Assembly (NCBI GenBank): GCA_951640165.1
Contig: OX621241.1
Coordinates: forward strand, 7,760,001 to 7,824,000
Length of the DNA stretch: 64,000 bases
Source: Pseudoips prasinana
Lineage: Eukaryota; Arthropoda; Insecta; Lepidoptera; Nolidae
Direction of reading: 5' to 3'
Every line of letters starts with the position of its first letter. Position 1 is the first letter of the stretch. Position numbers and translations under genes: made by a program. Under the pieces are notes generated by a model. It did no database searches. It was given only the letters and a program-made list of their open reading frames with translations, and had not been told where the DNA came from. Below, in pieces: positions 10,818 through 21,624 of this stretch.

Positions 10818-12790
10818 AAGGGTTAGCGACATTAAATTTATTATTTCATTTATAAACATAACTTTATACAAATTGTTTGAGAAATCACTAAAAAATAACT
10901 AACTATAAATGTAATAAATAAATTAAAACTATACTAACATAGATATTGGAAATAGATTAAAACTACGTACAAACTAAAACTATCATTATAAACTTAAAAT
11001 AAAAATACTAAATTACAAATAAAAGAATAACTTATAGATAAAAAACCGCTTTCAAGTCACCATCTGCCGGTAAGGTGCCCAAAAAGCTAGCGACGTTACC
11101 TCTTTGGATCGCAAGGCTTATGCGTTGGCCGAGGTACGTGCCAGCTCTTTGATCACCAGAGTGCTCTATAAGTCGTTTGGACAACTCCTTGACAAAGGAC
11201 CGTGCTTCTGGGCCCCAGGGACCCATTGTTTCGACCCCAAACGGAATAAATATATAGCCATCACCTATGGCAGCATATTTACTCCGTTTCGAGTTCTCAG
11301 CAGCCTCCGCTACAGCACCGCCTGAACGCGAACTTACTTGAAGGTGGGAGGGAGCCAGTGTATCCACACAAGTTGCGTCCCATACCAGAGGTCTCCCACG
11401 GCTCCAAGGGATCAACGTCATACCATCGGGCCTCTTGCCATCGTCACGAGAGATACCGTTAGGCTCTAAAAGAGCCGGCACGTGAATGGTGGCAAGCGCC
11501 CGACGAATGACGTCATTAATGGCAGCGTGGCGTGAAAGCCTCCCTGCACTGCGGCGGCAAGATAGCCCATGGTGACCTAAACGGTCTACCTCAACCCCGC
11601 AGTGACAATTATGGGGCTCTGTCCTGGAGATGCCCAGACGAAGACCTACAGCGACTGAGAAAGCCGTATTATCTAAAAGGGTTCCTATACTGGTCGAAGG
11701 AATTGCCTGCAGCCAGTACCCTGACTCCCGTTCGCTAGTGGCGAGGAGACGAGCCCGATCTCTAGTGCCAGGACAGGTGGTTAAAAGGGAATTTTGAACA
11801 AGTTTACATAGAGGCTCGTCCCATTGTCTCTGCGAACTGAGTGTTTTTGGACACGCCTCACTCGGACAGGCCATTGACCACGCGTCTCTGGCACCATCCA
11901 TGCCTACCAACGGTGTATTAACGATAGATGGGGAAATCATCTTGCGAAATAGACCGTTAATAGCATGGACAGAAGACAAAAATGCAGGCAGAGCAACACT
12001 TCAAATTTTGCGAATGCCTAGACCTCCGAAACGTATCGGAAGAGAGGCCTGAAGCCAAGCATTTTCCGAAAGTGAACAATTTAGAATTTGGGTCAAAATG
12101 TTTTTGATAGTGTTGTCTAAAATTGTCAAAAGACTACCATGATTCCAAAGAGGGCAACAACGAAGAACATATGTAAATTTAGGTACAAAAAGGCAAAACC
12201 GAATGATATGAAAAGCAATGTGAGAATGAATTTTAGTCAAACGTACCGAATTTTCTTCAAATTTGTTGCGTTGTTCTTCAATAAAAGTTGGGAATGAGTC
12301 TTCCAGAATCGGTGCGCCTAAGAGGCGAAGCGACTGTTTGTTTATGATCTTTAAATTTGGAGCCATAATAGAAAATTTATCAATTATATCTTGTTTCTTA
12401 TCGGCAGTGAGAGTATCTAAAAGAAACAGTTTTGAAAAATTTAGATCTAAACCTATCGTGTGAAATCTGTCTATTAAAGTTTCCAAGTCATGTAGTACAG
12501 TACAAGCATCGCCACCTAAGGTTCCGTCATCTAAATACCACATGTTTAATTTAGAATTTAGTGTCGAAATTATAGGGTGAATGGCAAGACTGAAAATGGC
12601 AGGTCCGAGTGGGTCACCCTGTTGACATCCAGAGCAAGAGTTCACAAGGTGAGATCTATATAATAATTTAGAGTCAAAACCATAACATTGCCACAGATAG
12701 TCGTAGGTTTCCGGTATAAAATTTTGAATTTCAGTCAAAAGAGTGGTTCTGTCAACAGAGTTAAAAGCGTTTTTTTACTTATTTAGTTTT
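10818..12790 (-). mobile_element. 5'-truncated RT element in the transposon TIR, 8-bp target duplication
   Basis: CCCGTAGT occurs at 10810-10817 and 12791-12798, and removing the intervening sequence plus one copy restores the 28-bp TIR. This marks an RT-mediated insertion into the terminal repeat. The element's 3' end is at 10818 (3' untranslated region 10818-11031). Its 5' end is truncated inside the RT domain near 12772 and carries about 15 bp (CTTATTTAGTTTTCC) inverted relative to the adjoining TIR, a fold-back typical of aberrant LINE 5' junctions. Confidence 0.75.
11032..12772 (-). pseudogene. Reverse transcriptase with zinc finger and restriction-like nuclease module
   Basis: One reading frame runs from NAFNSVDR (RT motif A side, about 12765) to the stop at 11032, broken only by an in-frame TGA at 12001-12003. 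Visible in order: QQGDPLGPAIFSLAIHP (RT motif B), WYLDDGTLGG (catalytic Y-x-DD), a thumb-like region, CHCGVEVDRLGHHGLSC with RHAAIND (C-x-C...H...C finger), then RPDGMTLIPW...PLVWDATC, which resembles a PD-(D/E)xK restriction-like nuclease core, and a conserved-looking end with SLAIQRGNVASFLGT. This domain order follows LINEs that use a restriction-like endonuclease rather than an apurinic-type one. I cannot name the clade. The N-terminal part of the RT is missing. Confidence 0.75.
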
Positions 12791-13338
12791 CCCGTAGTTG
12801 GAAAACTAAATAAGTCCGATTTTGGCGATTTTGACTTTTTCCTATTTTCAAAACACCTAAAACATGCCGCATATTTAAGCCTTACAGGCATTTTCGTATC
12901 TTATTCCGTTCCAAAGATATAGCCATTTTTGTCAGACAGGTCATGACAGATGGAATAATAAATGTCTTCAGACAAACACAATTTTTTTAAAGGAAAAATA
13001 AATAACTCAGTAAATAAATCAATAACTGTGGTCAATGAAAAGATGAATGTCGAATAAGTTAAATAACTTGAGTTGTTGAATTTTTCCTCAACTTCAAAAT
13101 TCTTTTAGAAAACTAACTTAGTTCTAGGAAAACTAAATAACTCTATTTATTTAATTCTGCTCATCAGAATTCTGATATAACGTATCTAATTTATAAATAT
13201 TTGATGTTATTTATTTCTTCTACAACTAGATAAAGATTAATTAAAAGATGCTACGCAAATAAAATTAAATAAATTAGGTTGTCATCAGAGGAAACCAGAG
13301 GAAATCAGAGGGTCAAGTCCCATTTCGGGTATCAAACC

Positions 13339-13635
13339 AATGCCACCTTCAACAGATGAGGAACCTTTTTCTGATTCTGGATCCACATGGATTCCGGACA
13401 CAGAAGAAGAAAATAAAATAAAGACGTAATTAGTTCTTTAATAGACATCAATATTTCATTGGATAAGAAGAAAAAAAGAGTAAAGAGATTTGAACGAATA
13501 AGCCCCATTTTGTCAAGAGATTCTGAAGATGAAACAAGTAATATTATAACAACTCGAGCTATTATTGAAACCCTTATTGACCAAGTCTCACCGGGTTACC
13601 CTGAAAAAGAATCATGGAACACAATATTTCGCTGA
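13339..13635 (+). pseudogene. Possible transposase-gene remnants of the TIR transposon
   Basis: Two coding-like pieces: 13339-13431, an acidic peptide (EEPFSDSGSTWIPDTEEE), and 13441-13635 in another frame, with KKKKRVKRFERI and TRAIIETLIDQVSPGYPEK. The composition (acidic N-terminus, then basic stretch) resembles the start of many transposon-encoded proteins, but no catalytic domain is visible. It lies between the left TIR and the nested RTE insertion, so it likely belongs to the TIR element. Function not assignable. Confidence 0.35.
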
Positions 13636-13679
13636 GACAACAGATTCAGAAATAGAAACAAAAAATAAGGAAATAGAAA

Positions 13680-16004
13680 CCGGGGTGCTAAAAACCCCCG
13701 GCAGACGCCTTTTTACCAAAACCGACGACCTCTGGCCCTGGCAACATATAACACTCGCATACTGCGGACCGACGAGAAGATCATCGAACTGGAGAAAGAA
13801 CTGAGCAGGTGACATTAGGATATCATGAGATTGTCTTAAGTCCGAAGGGGGAGGACACGATAATCCTAAAATCCGGGAACCTGCTCTATTTCCGGAACCA
13901 ACAGCGACCAACTGTCCCAAGGTGGTGTCACCTTGGGATAGTTGGTCACCCTACCACAGGGTTCATAGTTTACAAGTCCCTCGTCCACAACGTAGTGAAT
14001 ATCGAGAGTGTGTCGACTACGGTGGCGTACCTTATTCTCAGAATTACCAAGCGGTATTTGTTGAAGATAATACAGGTATACGCGCCGACTTCGACGAACT
14101 CCGACGATGAGGTTGAGGATAAATGTAATATAAGCCATACATAGCTCTAAAAACGTTTTCACTGTGGTCATTTGTGAACTTTGACGCGAAGCTGGGCAAA
14201 CGATTCGATAATGAGCTGAGAGTGGGGCAATTTGGAACTGGAGACCGGAACCCCCGGGGTTAAATGTTGGCCATGGAGAAGGAGGAACTCCTAATGATGA
14301 ATTCCTTATTCAGAAAGTCGGATCACCGCAAATGGACCTGGGTGAACCCCGATGGTAAAACCAAAAATGAGATAGACTTTGTCTTGTCGACGAGACGACA
14401 GATGTTCAATGCGGATAAAACCAGCAGCGATCACAGATTGGTGAGAGGCTCATTTAACCTTAATGTCAAGTTCCAAAGGCCCCGACTGATAAAGTCTACG
14501 CCCCGATCTTTACCTATCCACGTCCAAAACCCCAAACCATTTCAGCTCTAATTGCAAAACCGTTTCGAATGCCTAGCACTAGGTAATCAAATCCCTGTAT
14601 TACTGGGGTACTTTACAAACATATAATAGACGGACACAAATTACATCCAGGCTCAGAACAACTATTTATGGGTCACACAAATAGCTGTCCGGCGCGGGAT
14701 TCGAACCCGCGACACGAAGCGGCGAGGCGACTGTCTCAGCCACCACGCCACACATGCAGTCAAGTGGACTCATACTACGACAAGCTTGTAGAAGCTGTCC
14801 ATACGGATGGGTCTAAAGTCTTCAAGGCCTGCCGTAAAAACAGAACTAAAAAGATCTCTGACTTTACCCTGCAACTTTCGAAAGAAAGACGGATAATGCT
14901 TCTGAAATCCTCAGATGATGCTACCAGATATCGGCGGCTCAACAGACAGATCTCAAAGTCTTTGACTCGCCACACGCGTCAATTTAATACAATTAGTATT
15001 AAACAGACCATCAGGCGGAACAAAGGCTCTAAAGTGTCTCGTATCCCAGAGCACGACTAACCCGTCGTTACACCGAAGACATCCTGGAAGTCAGCCTGTA
15101 CGAGATTAGAATCTCAGACAACTTAAGAACAACAAGGCGCTTGGTGAGGATGTAGTTACAGCAGAGCTTCTGAAGGCGGGTGGTACACCAATCCTACGGG
15201 TCCATCAGAACTTATTTAACTCCGTCATACTAGATGGTCAAACTAACAACAACTCCACAAGCATGGCACAGAAGTGTGGTGGTGCTCTTCTTCAAAAAAG
15301 GCGACAAAACCCTATTGAAGAATTATAGACCGACACTGCTGAGCCATGTTTACAAGTTGCTTTCGAGGGTCATTACGAATCGTCTCGCACGCAGGTTTGA
15401 TGACTTCCAGCCTCCCGAACAAACTGGTTTCCGAAAATAGACCACATACAAACGCTGGGGCAAGTTGTGTAGAAGACCGAAAAGTATAACAAGCCACTGT
15501 GCTGAGCGTTTGTGGACTATGAGAAAGCCTTTGATTCTATCGAAACCTGGGCCGTGCTCAGGTCTCTCCAAAGGTGCCAAATCGACTACAGGTTTATCGA
15601 GGTGTTAAAGTGTTTGTATGAAAACGCCACTATGTCAGTGCGACACCAGCACTACAATTCGAAACCTATCCACTTACAGCGAGGCGTGAGACAGGGAGAT
15701 TGTATATCTCTGAAACTGTGAGAGACGTGGTCGTTCACTATGGGCCTTATTAGAAGGCTCAAGGTCACCCAAATAGCAATGGAGAGGGCTATGCTCGGAG
15801 TTTCCCTGTGGGATCGAATCAGAAGTGTCAAAATCCGCAGGCGAACCAAAGGTTCTCAAGAGGCGACCACGAACCGGAAGAGGAGAGAGCGTGGGCAGGC
15901 CCCCTACAAGATGGGCCGATGATCTTGTGCGGGTCGCTGGAAGACGCTGGGTGAGAATAGACCGGCAATTGTGGAGCTCGGCTGATATGATGATGATGAT
16001 GATG
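13680..16004 (+). mobile_element. RTE-clade LINE, internally deleted
   Basis: Broken + frames read an RTE ORF2 in order. Endonuclease pieces: KIIELEKELSR near 13780, GEDTIILKSGNLLYF at 13853, VAYLILRITKRY at 14022, FDAKLGKRFDNELRVGQFGTG at about 14175, WTWVNPDGKTKNEIDFVLST at 14335. RT pieces: NKALGEDVVTAELLKAGG at 15135, NYRPTLLSHVYKLLSRVITN at 15320, DYEKAFDSIE at 15514, QRGVRQGDCIS at 15677. The RT is then joined near 15720 to the C-terminal tail, losing the Y-x-DD region. A second deletion near 15854 removes tail sequence retained at 62540-62630. The 3' end is GCTGATATGATGATGATG. Multiple stops and frameshifts; inactive. Confidence 0.85.
14577..14757 (-). mobile_element. tRNA-derived SINE inside the RTE element, antisense
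   Basis: ACTAGGTAATCAAATCCCTG, AACTATTTATGGGTCACACA, GCGGGATTCGAACCCGCGAC and CACGCCACACATGC are the reverse complement of the SINE at 5673-5868. It interrupts the RTE frame between the endonuclease and RT regions. The open frame that appears to read through it is an artefact of the insertion. Confidence 0.85.
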
Positions 16005-16539
16005 TTTATTTTTTAAGTTTGTGGCAAGATAAGTATCTGATAACAATACATATTTTCTAAACATTTCTATTTATTCCTTAATATAACTTTATTAATATCA
16101 TAATACAGCGTTTATTTCATATGAGACCAACAAAAGTTTAAAAAATATCAAACTAATAATAACATACAAAGCCACTAAATTTTATATTTAAAAATATTTC
16201 GAGTATGATAAATTCAATAACTGCACTTATTTCACCAAATTTTACTCTACCAAATGTATTTAGCTTGTAGGAAAACTAAATAAATAGCCGAAATAAGTAG
16301 CTAATTGCAGTTACGTTATAAATAACAGTTGTGGCAAAATTAAACAACTTGATTTTTTATTTGTTATTTAGTTATAGTTAAAGATAGAGTAGAGTTTGTT
16401 AAAGCATAATGAGAAAATTTATCAGGTCCACAAAATATAAAATTGCCGACAGCAAAATTGTCTCACATTTTCTTACAAATGTACATTAACTAAAAAAAAA
16501 ACACTAAATCGCGTTTATCTCAGAACTACAAAATCAGAG
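16005..16539. other. Right interior of the TIR transposon
   Basis: AT-rich noncoding sequence with one internal copy of the TIR motif GGAAAACTAAATAA at 16270. No open frame of interest. Confidence 0.5.
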
Positions 16540-16894
16540 TTATTTAGTTTTCCAACTACGGGGACGATAACATAGCGAATACAACGCAGGTCTATTCGGT
16601 GAAACTGAAGATTTTTACAAGAAACTCTCACTCTTGTAAAAACTCTTATTCTTGTAAAAACTTATAACAATAGGCCAAAAATAATTCAAATTCAGAGAAG
16701 AATTTAAATGGATTTAACAAATGTTAGCTTAGTCTGGGGCTCGAGGTAGTATCGAGGTTACCACTAATCAACGTCGAGTTTTTGTATGAATGTTACGCAA
16801 TTTCTATGAATCTATTTTAAGATTTCTTTTGTTCGATATACAGAACTCATTATAAAAAAAATATATCGATTTTTGTATAATACGAACGAATTCT

Positions 16895-17030
16895 ATAATA
16901 ATAATATCCTAGAACATTATTTACACACGGCCATCTGATCTCAAACTAAGAAAAGTTGTACTATGGAAACCAGATAACAGATATATTACATATACCACTT
17001 TTCTTTTGTAAATAAATACTTATATAGATA
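16895..17030 (-). repeat. SINE 3' portion, antisense (copy A)
   Basis: AATAATATCCTAGAACATT, ACACGGCCATCTGATCTC, CTATGGAAACCAGATAAC and CTTATATAGATAA match the tail half of the SINE at 21880-22125 and 28136-28365. It is followed by CTAACTTTGCCCC, a decayed stub of the Helitron-like end that is intact in B (50305) and C (57521). Confidence 0.7.
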
Positions 17031-17524
17031 ACTAACTTTGCCCCTGAAATTTTTCGTAAAAATTACGAATATATTATAATTAGTATGTCGAAAACTGACA
17101 ATGCAGCAATGGAGAACCCAAAAATAGTTTTTCTAGTGTCACACATTTTCACATTTTTTTTTATTCTTTATTTTATTTCGGAACTTTTGACAACTGTCAC
17201 GCCAGTTCCATCATACCACAAACCAACTTACATCTAACATATTAACACTTTAGCATGATACAATAATACTAACTAAGTACGTAAATTACACAACTCATAG
17301 GTACAACTTTTTGGCTTCACGTGATATGGGTGCACATTTATTTATTTAGCACACCAACAGAATAATTACATAGAAACAATACCACTAAGTAACTACCCAA
17401 CTTACAGATACACATGGCATTGATTGTGATGACATTTAAAATTAAGATTCACAAACAAAATTCGTTTACTAAAATAAGAAAAAATAACTATTAAATTAAA
17501 TATGAATAAAATAAATAAAAAAAT

Positions 17525-17778
17525 ATAAAAGGTTTTTATTCACGTAGACTTTAAAAAAGCGCTTGTAAATAGTCAGAACATATTTGTAGTAATACAGTTA
17601 TTATTTCTAGTTGCATATTACAGATATTTAGGTACACGGAATTTTAAAACATTTATACAATTTATTTTATAATAGTAGTGATATTTAGCTAGGTTGTATT
17701 AAGTTATTGTCAAGGAGATTATGTTTAGGTTTAATGATTGAAATTTATATTTTACTACATATTGTCTGAATAATATGA
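17525..17778 (-). mobile_element. CR1-group LINE 3'-end fragment, antisense
   Basis: GGTTTTTATTCACGTAGACT, AAAAAAGCGCTTGTAAATAG and TACTACATATTGTC match the 3' untranslated region of the LINE at 30806-34436. Copies B and C lack it, and the site shows an approximate AATATGA duplication, so it inserted in copy A after duplication. Confidence 0.85.
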
Positions 17779-17891
17779 CTAATATTATTCAAGTGTGAGG
17801 TGACGTCGAAGAATGTCATCACCCCATCTCATCCCTTAGGGAGAGTAGAAATCGTCGCAATACTTACCAGAGAACGGGCAACAGCGTTTTT

Positions 17892-18620
17892 AGGGTTCCG
17901 TAGCCATATGGCAAAAAACGGAACCCTTATAGACTCGTCATGTTTGTCTGTCTGTCTGTCCGTCCGTATGTCACAGCCACTTTTTTCCGAAACTATAAGA
18001 GCTGTACTGTTGAAACTTGGTAAGTAGATGCATTCAATGAACCGCATTAAGATTTTTACACAAAAATAGAAAAAAGACAATAATTTTGGGGGTCCCCATA
18101 CATAGAACTGAAACTCAAAAAATGTTTATTCATCATACCCATAGGTGTCTATGGATAGGTCTTCAAAAATGATATTGAGGTTCCTAATATCATTTTTTTC
18201 TAAACTGAATAGTTTGCGCGAGAGACACTTCCAAAGTGGTAAAATAAGTGTAACCCCCCCCCCCCCTGTAACTTCTAAAATAAGAGAAATATAAAACTAA
18301 AAAGATATATGATGTACAGACGCCAGCACATCCAGCTACTCCAAATCTGTCAAATTTATTTTATAGATTTTCAACTTGATCCCAAAAGCATAAGGGTCAC
18401 TTTCAATTGGGGAAATTTGACAGATTGGGGTAGCTTGATGTGCTGGCATCTGTACATTACCATGCAAACTAACAACGAAAATTGGTTTGAACGAGATCTA
18501 GCAAGTAGTTTCTTTTTAATACGTAACAAATCGTAGACCGCAATTTGCTTTCATTTAATCAACTGAAATACTTGCTGCTACGGAACCCTTCATGGGCGAG
18601 TCCGACTCGCAATTGGCCGG
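17892..18620 (+). mobile_element. GGGTTCCGTAGC repeat (copy A)
   Basis: It runs from AGGGTTCCGTAGCCATATGG through a (GTCT)n/(CCGT) run, TCACAGCCACTTTTTTCC and a poly(C) tract near 18250, to CCCTTCATGGGCGAGTCCGA and AATTGGCCGG followed by poly(T). I recognise it as a very common lepidopteran dispersed repeat. It has no coding capacity. It is present in A and B, while C has the clean empty site (58460), and it carries a MITE at 18317-18452. Confidence 0.75.
18317..18452. mobile_element. TA-target palindromic MITE, copy 2
   Basis: CAGACGCCAGCACATCC...GATGTGCTGGCATCTG flanked by TA. Copy B has the uninterrupted sequence ATAATGTACATTACCATGC at 51768, confirming insertion at TA. Confidence 0.9.
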
Positions 18621-19965
18621 TTTTTTTTTTCTGTGTACTTTGACCATCATACTGCGATCGCCAACCCATTTGCCAAGCGTGGCGATTGTGGCATGTCCCC
18701 CCATTCTTCGGGGAGGCTTTTGTCCAGCAGTGGCCGAATTTGGTTGACATGATGATGAATATTATTCAAAAGAAAGTGTCTGTATGACAAAAAAGTCATG
18801 GAGTAAATGTCTACCTTATTGTTGATTTAGACAGTTAATTATAAAACCTTGCAATACTTCTGAGAGGACTATTAAATGTTGTATTTAAAGTGGAAGCGGG
18901 TATATCTGTAAAGAGCTATCTAGGAACATTGTATAGGATTTCTTTTATGTTACCTTTATGGCGAGTTGACTTGGCCCGCGATAGAAGATTGCTAAATAGC
19001 TTCATGATTTTAACGTAGTCTGTAATTTTTGAGTGGTCAAGTGGTGGTTGGTTTATGAAAGAAAGAGCGACAAATAAGCATTAAATGTCGTTTCTCTTTT
19101 TTTACAGGAAATAAATCTTGGTTTCACAGAGCAAGACATTGTTGGATTTGTCATCTCTAGAATAAATAGATAAAAACAGACGATGTTGCCTCATAAAGCG
19201 ATGGGGAAGTGTTAATTAAAATATGTACTTAATTAGATCAGTTTTCATTACAGTGTATTAAATGAAATGAAAAACATTTAATTCAGCACAACACACAAGA
19301 AAGCAGAGTACAAATATATAACACACAGTTCTACAAGACATAACATACCTAGATTTGAAGAAAATGCACACACAATTACGATTCTTGCATGTTCTGCCGA
19401 AAGGGTCACCACCTCAGCACTAGCTAGGTGGGTTACACCTAGCGGTGGTTTTCAGTTGGCAACCCTAGAAGTCACGCACGGACGGGGGTAGTGCTAGTAC
19501 AATACTAAATGTTTATTTAATATAATAGATACATAAATATATAACGAACGAAGAAAGGCCAGCAATTACCAACCACGCCAACCGGCCCATTGTACTAATT
19601 AAATACCTAATTTATTTTTATACTATAAATATAGATACTATAAATATAAACATAATTTTTACTAGTTCTACGTTGTGGACTTCTGTCCACGAAGTTGTAT
19701 CAGTGGTATAATACACTAAACCGTTATTTATTAAGACTACTGGCTGCAAAAGCCATATAAACTTCAAGAGAATGAACATTCGAAGCGCATCCAGAACACT
19801 CGGCGGTCCAATGTTGCACCGCAAATGGTTGACTTCTGTATGGCAATCATTTGGCTATTTATTTAGATGTATTCTAGGCTTGTAAGTCTTGCAGCAAAAT
19901 AGTCATTCATGGCTAGTGCTAAAGTAATTTAGATACTATGACAAATTTAGCTCAGTGAAGTATTG

Positions 19966-20082
19966 AGTGGCCTGTTGATCTGGTGGTTAGTGACCCTGCC
20001 TGCTAAAGCAGAGGTCGTGGGTTCGATTCCCATTTGGGACACATCTTTGTGTAACGAACGCGATTGTTTGTTCTGGGTGTAA
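19966..20082 (+). mobile_element. tRNA-derived SINE (copy A)
   Basis: The head is TGGCCTGTTGATCTGGTGG, then CTGCCTGCTAAAGCAGAGG (anticodon-arm-like) and GTGGGTTCGATTCCCA (B box). The body GTGTAACGAACGCGATTG and TTCTGGGTGTAAT follows. The corresponding copy in C is at 59262. The run-on body and partner copies argue against a real tRNA gene. Confidence 0.7.
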
Positions 20083-20403
20083 TCTATACATATGATAAAA
20101 TCGTAGGAAAGTCAAAACTGTACATTAAATATTTTTTGAAAAGGATTCTTGGGGCGTGAACTACAAACGATATCGAAACCAAAAATATAGTTTTAAGAAT
20201 TTTTGTCTGTGTGTCTATTTGTCTTTATGTATGTCCGGAGTAAACTCAAAAAGTGCCGCATGGATTTACTTCAAATTTTGCATGAGTATTACTAAGAGGT
20301 CGGGTCAACATATAGGCTACATATTATCACGCTATCATCTACGGAGGAGGAGCTGTGATATTTTTTTAAATTTAACGCGGGTAAAACCGCGGGGCACTAC
20401 TAG
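20083..20403 (+). mobile_element. Helitron-like repeat, 3' end intact (copy A)
   Basis: AAAATCGTAGGAAAGTCAAA, CTTGGGGCGTGAACTACAAA and CGATATCGAAACCAAAAATA, ending CGCGGGTAAAACCGCGGGGC then ACTACTAG|T. The perfect CGCGG-loop-CCGCG hairpin before CTAG is the Helitron-like terminus. The open frame across it is not a gene. Confidence 0.65.
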
Positions 20404-21028
20404 TTTATCTATAAAATGTATGTATTTAGAAATATATAACTCTGTTTATCAGTTATCTGGTTGCCATTTTTGCCAGTTTTTATGTACTGAGGGTGGCCAC
20501 CGTGGGGTTTTAGCTGGTATGAGTCCGGCATGCCCCTCCGTCCTCCCCAGGGCGGAGGATGTCCATGAGCATTTCCCCACAATAAAAAAAAGGATCTGTC
20601 TAGTTTGGGATCAAATATGTATTGATGAAACGCTTCAAAATCGTTCATACAAAGTAATCTGGTCGCCGTATGGTATGTTCGTCAGTTCAAATGCCCTACT
20701 TTTAGATATTGGATGAAGCAACCGTGCAAACGCTTTTTCTACTCTGCCATGCACCGTTCCTTGTTGCAGCAAAATACACGCCGATCATCCCACCCGTAGC
20801 ACTGTCACCCCAGGAACGCCTTAGACAACCCAGACGAAGAAATCCCGATTTATCTAAAACAAATTAAGTTTCAATCCAGTTCAATCTCAAGTGGCACTGC
20901 ACTCAATCCGGCATATTGTACAGTCAAAACAGTGTAGTTGTGTAATGATTCTAAAGAACGTGATTGCTAAGTGTGGAAATATGAACTAAAAAAAATGACG
21001 CCCAATATATCGCAATATATTTGACGGA

Positions 21029-21491
21029 CCAGTTGGCGTGGTTGGTAGATGCTTGTCTTTCACGCCACATGTCGTGGGTTCGATTCCCACCCAGGGGCTC
21101 TACCGGCTAAGTCGCCGAACATCGATTTCTTAAATGGCGTTCAAATAAATAAAGGTTAAAAATGACATAATCAATCGTTAAATTAGCTGCAACGTTGACA
21201 ATTGATCCCGGGTCATTTATGACGGCACATGTGGTCATGGAAGCCTATTTAACGATTGATTAAGTCATTTTTAACCTTTATTTATTTGAACGCCATTCAC
21301 AAAAACGATGTTCGGCGACTTAGCTGGTAGAGCCCCAGGATAGATATTTATGTGCATGAACATGTCTATTTGTCCTATGTCTGGGTGTAATTATGTATTT
21401 ACAAAAGATGACTTGATGTTTAGTATATCAGTTATCTGATTTTCATGGTGCAAGCACTATTAGTATTGAATCTGCGATTTTGATAATCTAC
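21029..21491 (+). mobile_element. tRNA-derived SINE (GGCGTGGTTGG family), split
   Basis: The head GGCGTGGTTGGTAGATGC and GTGGGTTCGATTCCCACCCA is followed after the 239-bp insertion by AGATATTTATGTGCATGAAC and the body GTCTGGGTGTAATTATG, ATCAGTTATCTGATTTTCA. It is the same family as 21880 and 28136. Copy C has the equivalent at 60190. Confidence 0.75.
21096..21334. mobile_element. 239-bp fold-back element with 5-bp target duplication
   Basis: The arm GGCTCTACCGGCTAAGTCGC...CAATCGTTAAAT is repeated inverted at the right (ATTTAACGATTG...GGTAGAGCC), giving arms of roughly 90-110 bp around a short GC-rich centre (GATCCCGGGTC). CCAGG is duplicated at 21091-21095 and 21335-21339, exactly splitting the SINE. 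A 5-bp target with GGCTC ends does not match a superfamily I can name. Confidence 0.75.
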
Positions 21492-21624
21492 TTTTGCTGT
21501 TGACTGTACTCGCTGGCTGAGAGTAAAACAACAAACGTGCCCCTACGGACTACGCCCTCCATGACAGTTAGTTTGCATTCGTATCGATGAAATAATATAA
21601 TAATAATAATAAATTTGGGCTGAT

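Larger units (their letters stand above)
10805..16567. mobile_element. TIR DNA transposon, superfamily unassigned, with nested retroelements
   Basis: Copies B and C show the uninterrupted site, so the ends are exact. The insertion is flanked by TA (10803-10804, 16568-16569). The right terminal repeat is 16540-16567 (28 bp); its reverse complement begins TCGTCCCCGTAGTTGG and continues AAAACTAAATAA. The left repeat is the same 28 bp, split by a retroelement: 10805-10817, resuming at 12799. The motif GGAAAACTAAATAA recurs internally at 13127 and 16270, like subterminal transposase-binding repeats. Without the nested RT element and RTE element, about 1.45 kb remains, including two short coding-like pieces (13339-13635). 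Not mobile on its own as it stands. Confidence 0.8.
17794..18755 (+). repeat. CATCCCATCTCATCCC repeat (copy A), split
   Basis: GTCATCACCCCATCTCATCC up to GGGCAACAGCGTTTTT (17890), resuming at CTGTGTACTTTGACCATC (18631) and ending CCAGCAGTGGCCGAATTTGG...GACATGATGATGA. Same family as 1289-1500; the interruption is the repeat at 17892-18620. Confidence 0.7.

Noticed and set aside
10803..12790. A DNA transposon that encodes its own RT
   Set aside because: The 8-bp duplication CCCGTAGT and restoration of the TIR on removal show that the RT element is a later insertion, not cargo of the original transposon.
14668..15060. 130-codon + open frame with CPARDSNPRHEAARRLSQPPRH at its start
   Set aside because: The first third is a translated antisense SINE; only the later part belongs to the RTE element.
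17024..17040. Helitron-like insertion counted as shared only by B and C
   Set aside because: A retains a stub (CTAACTTTGCCCC), so the insertion is common to all three and was not used as evidence for grouping B with C.
19966..20040. tRNA-like sequence with a plausible anticodon arm and B box
   Set aside because: It continues into a SINE body, recurs at 59262, and lacks a paired acceptor stem. Treated as a SINE head. The same reasoning applies to the heads at 5673, 21029, 21625, 34586 and 60190.
20156..20716. 186-codon + open frame
   Set aside because: Covers a Helitron-like repeat and noncoding sequence. The C counterpart (59447) is much shorter, so no conservation.
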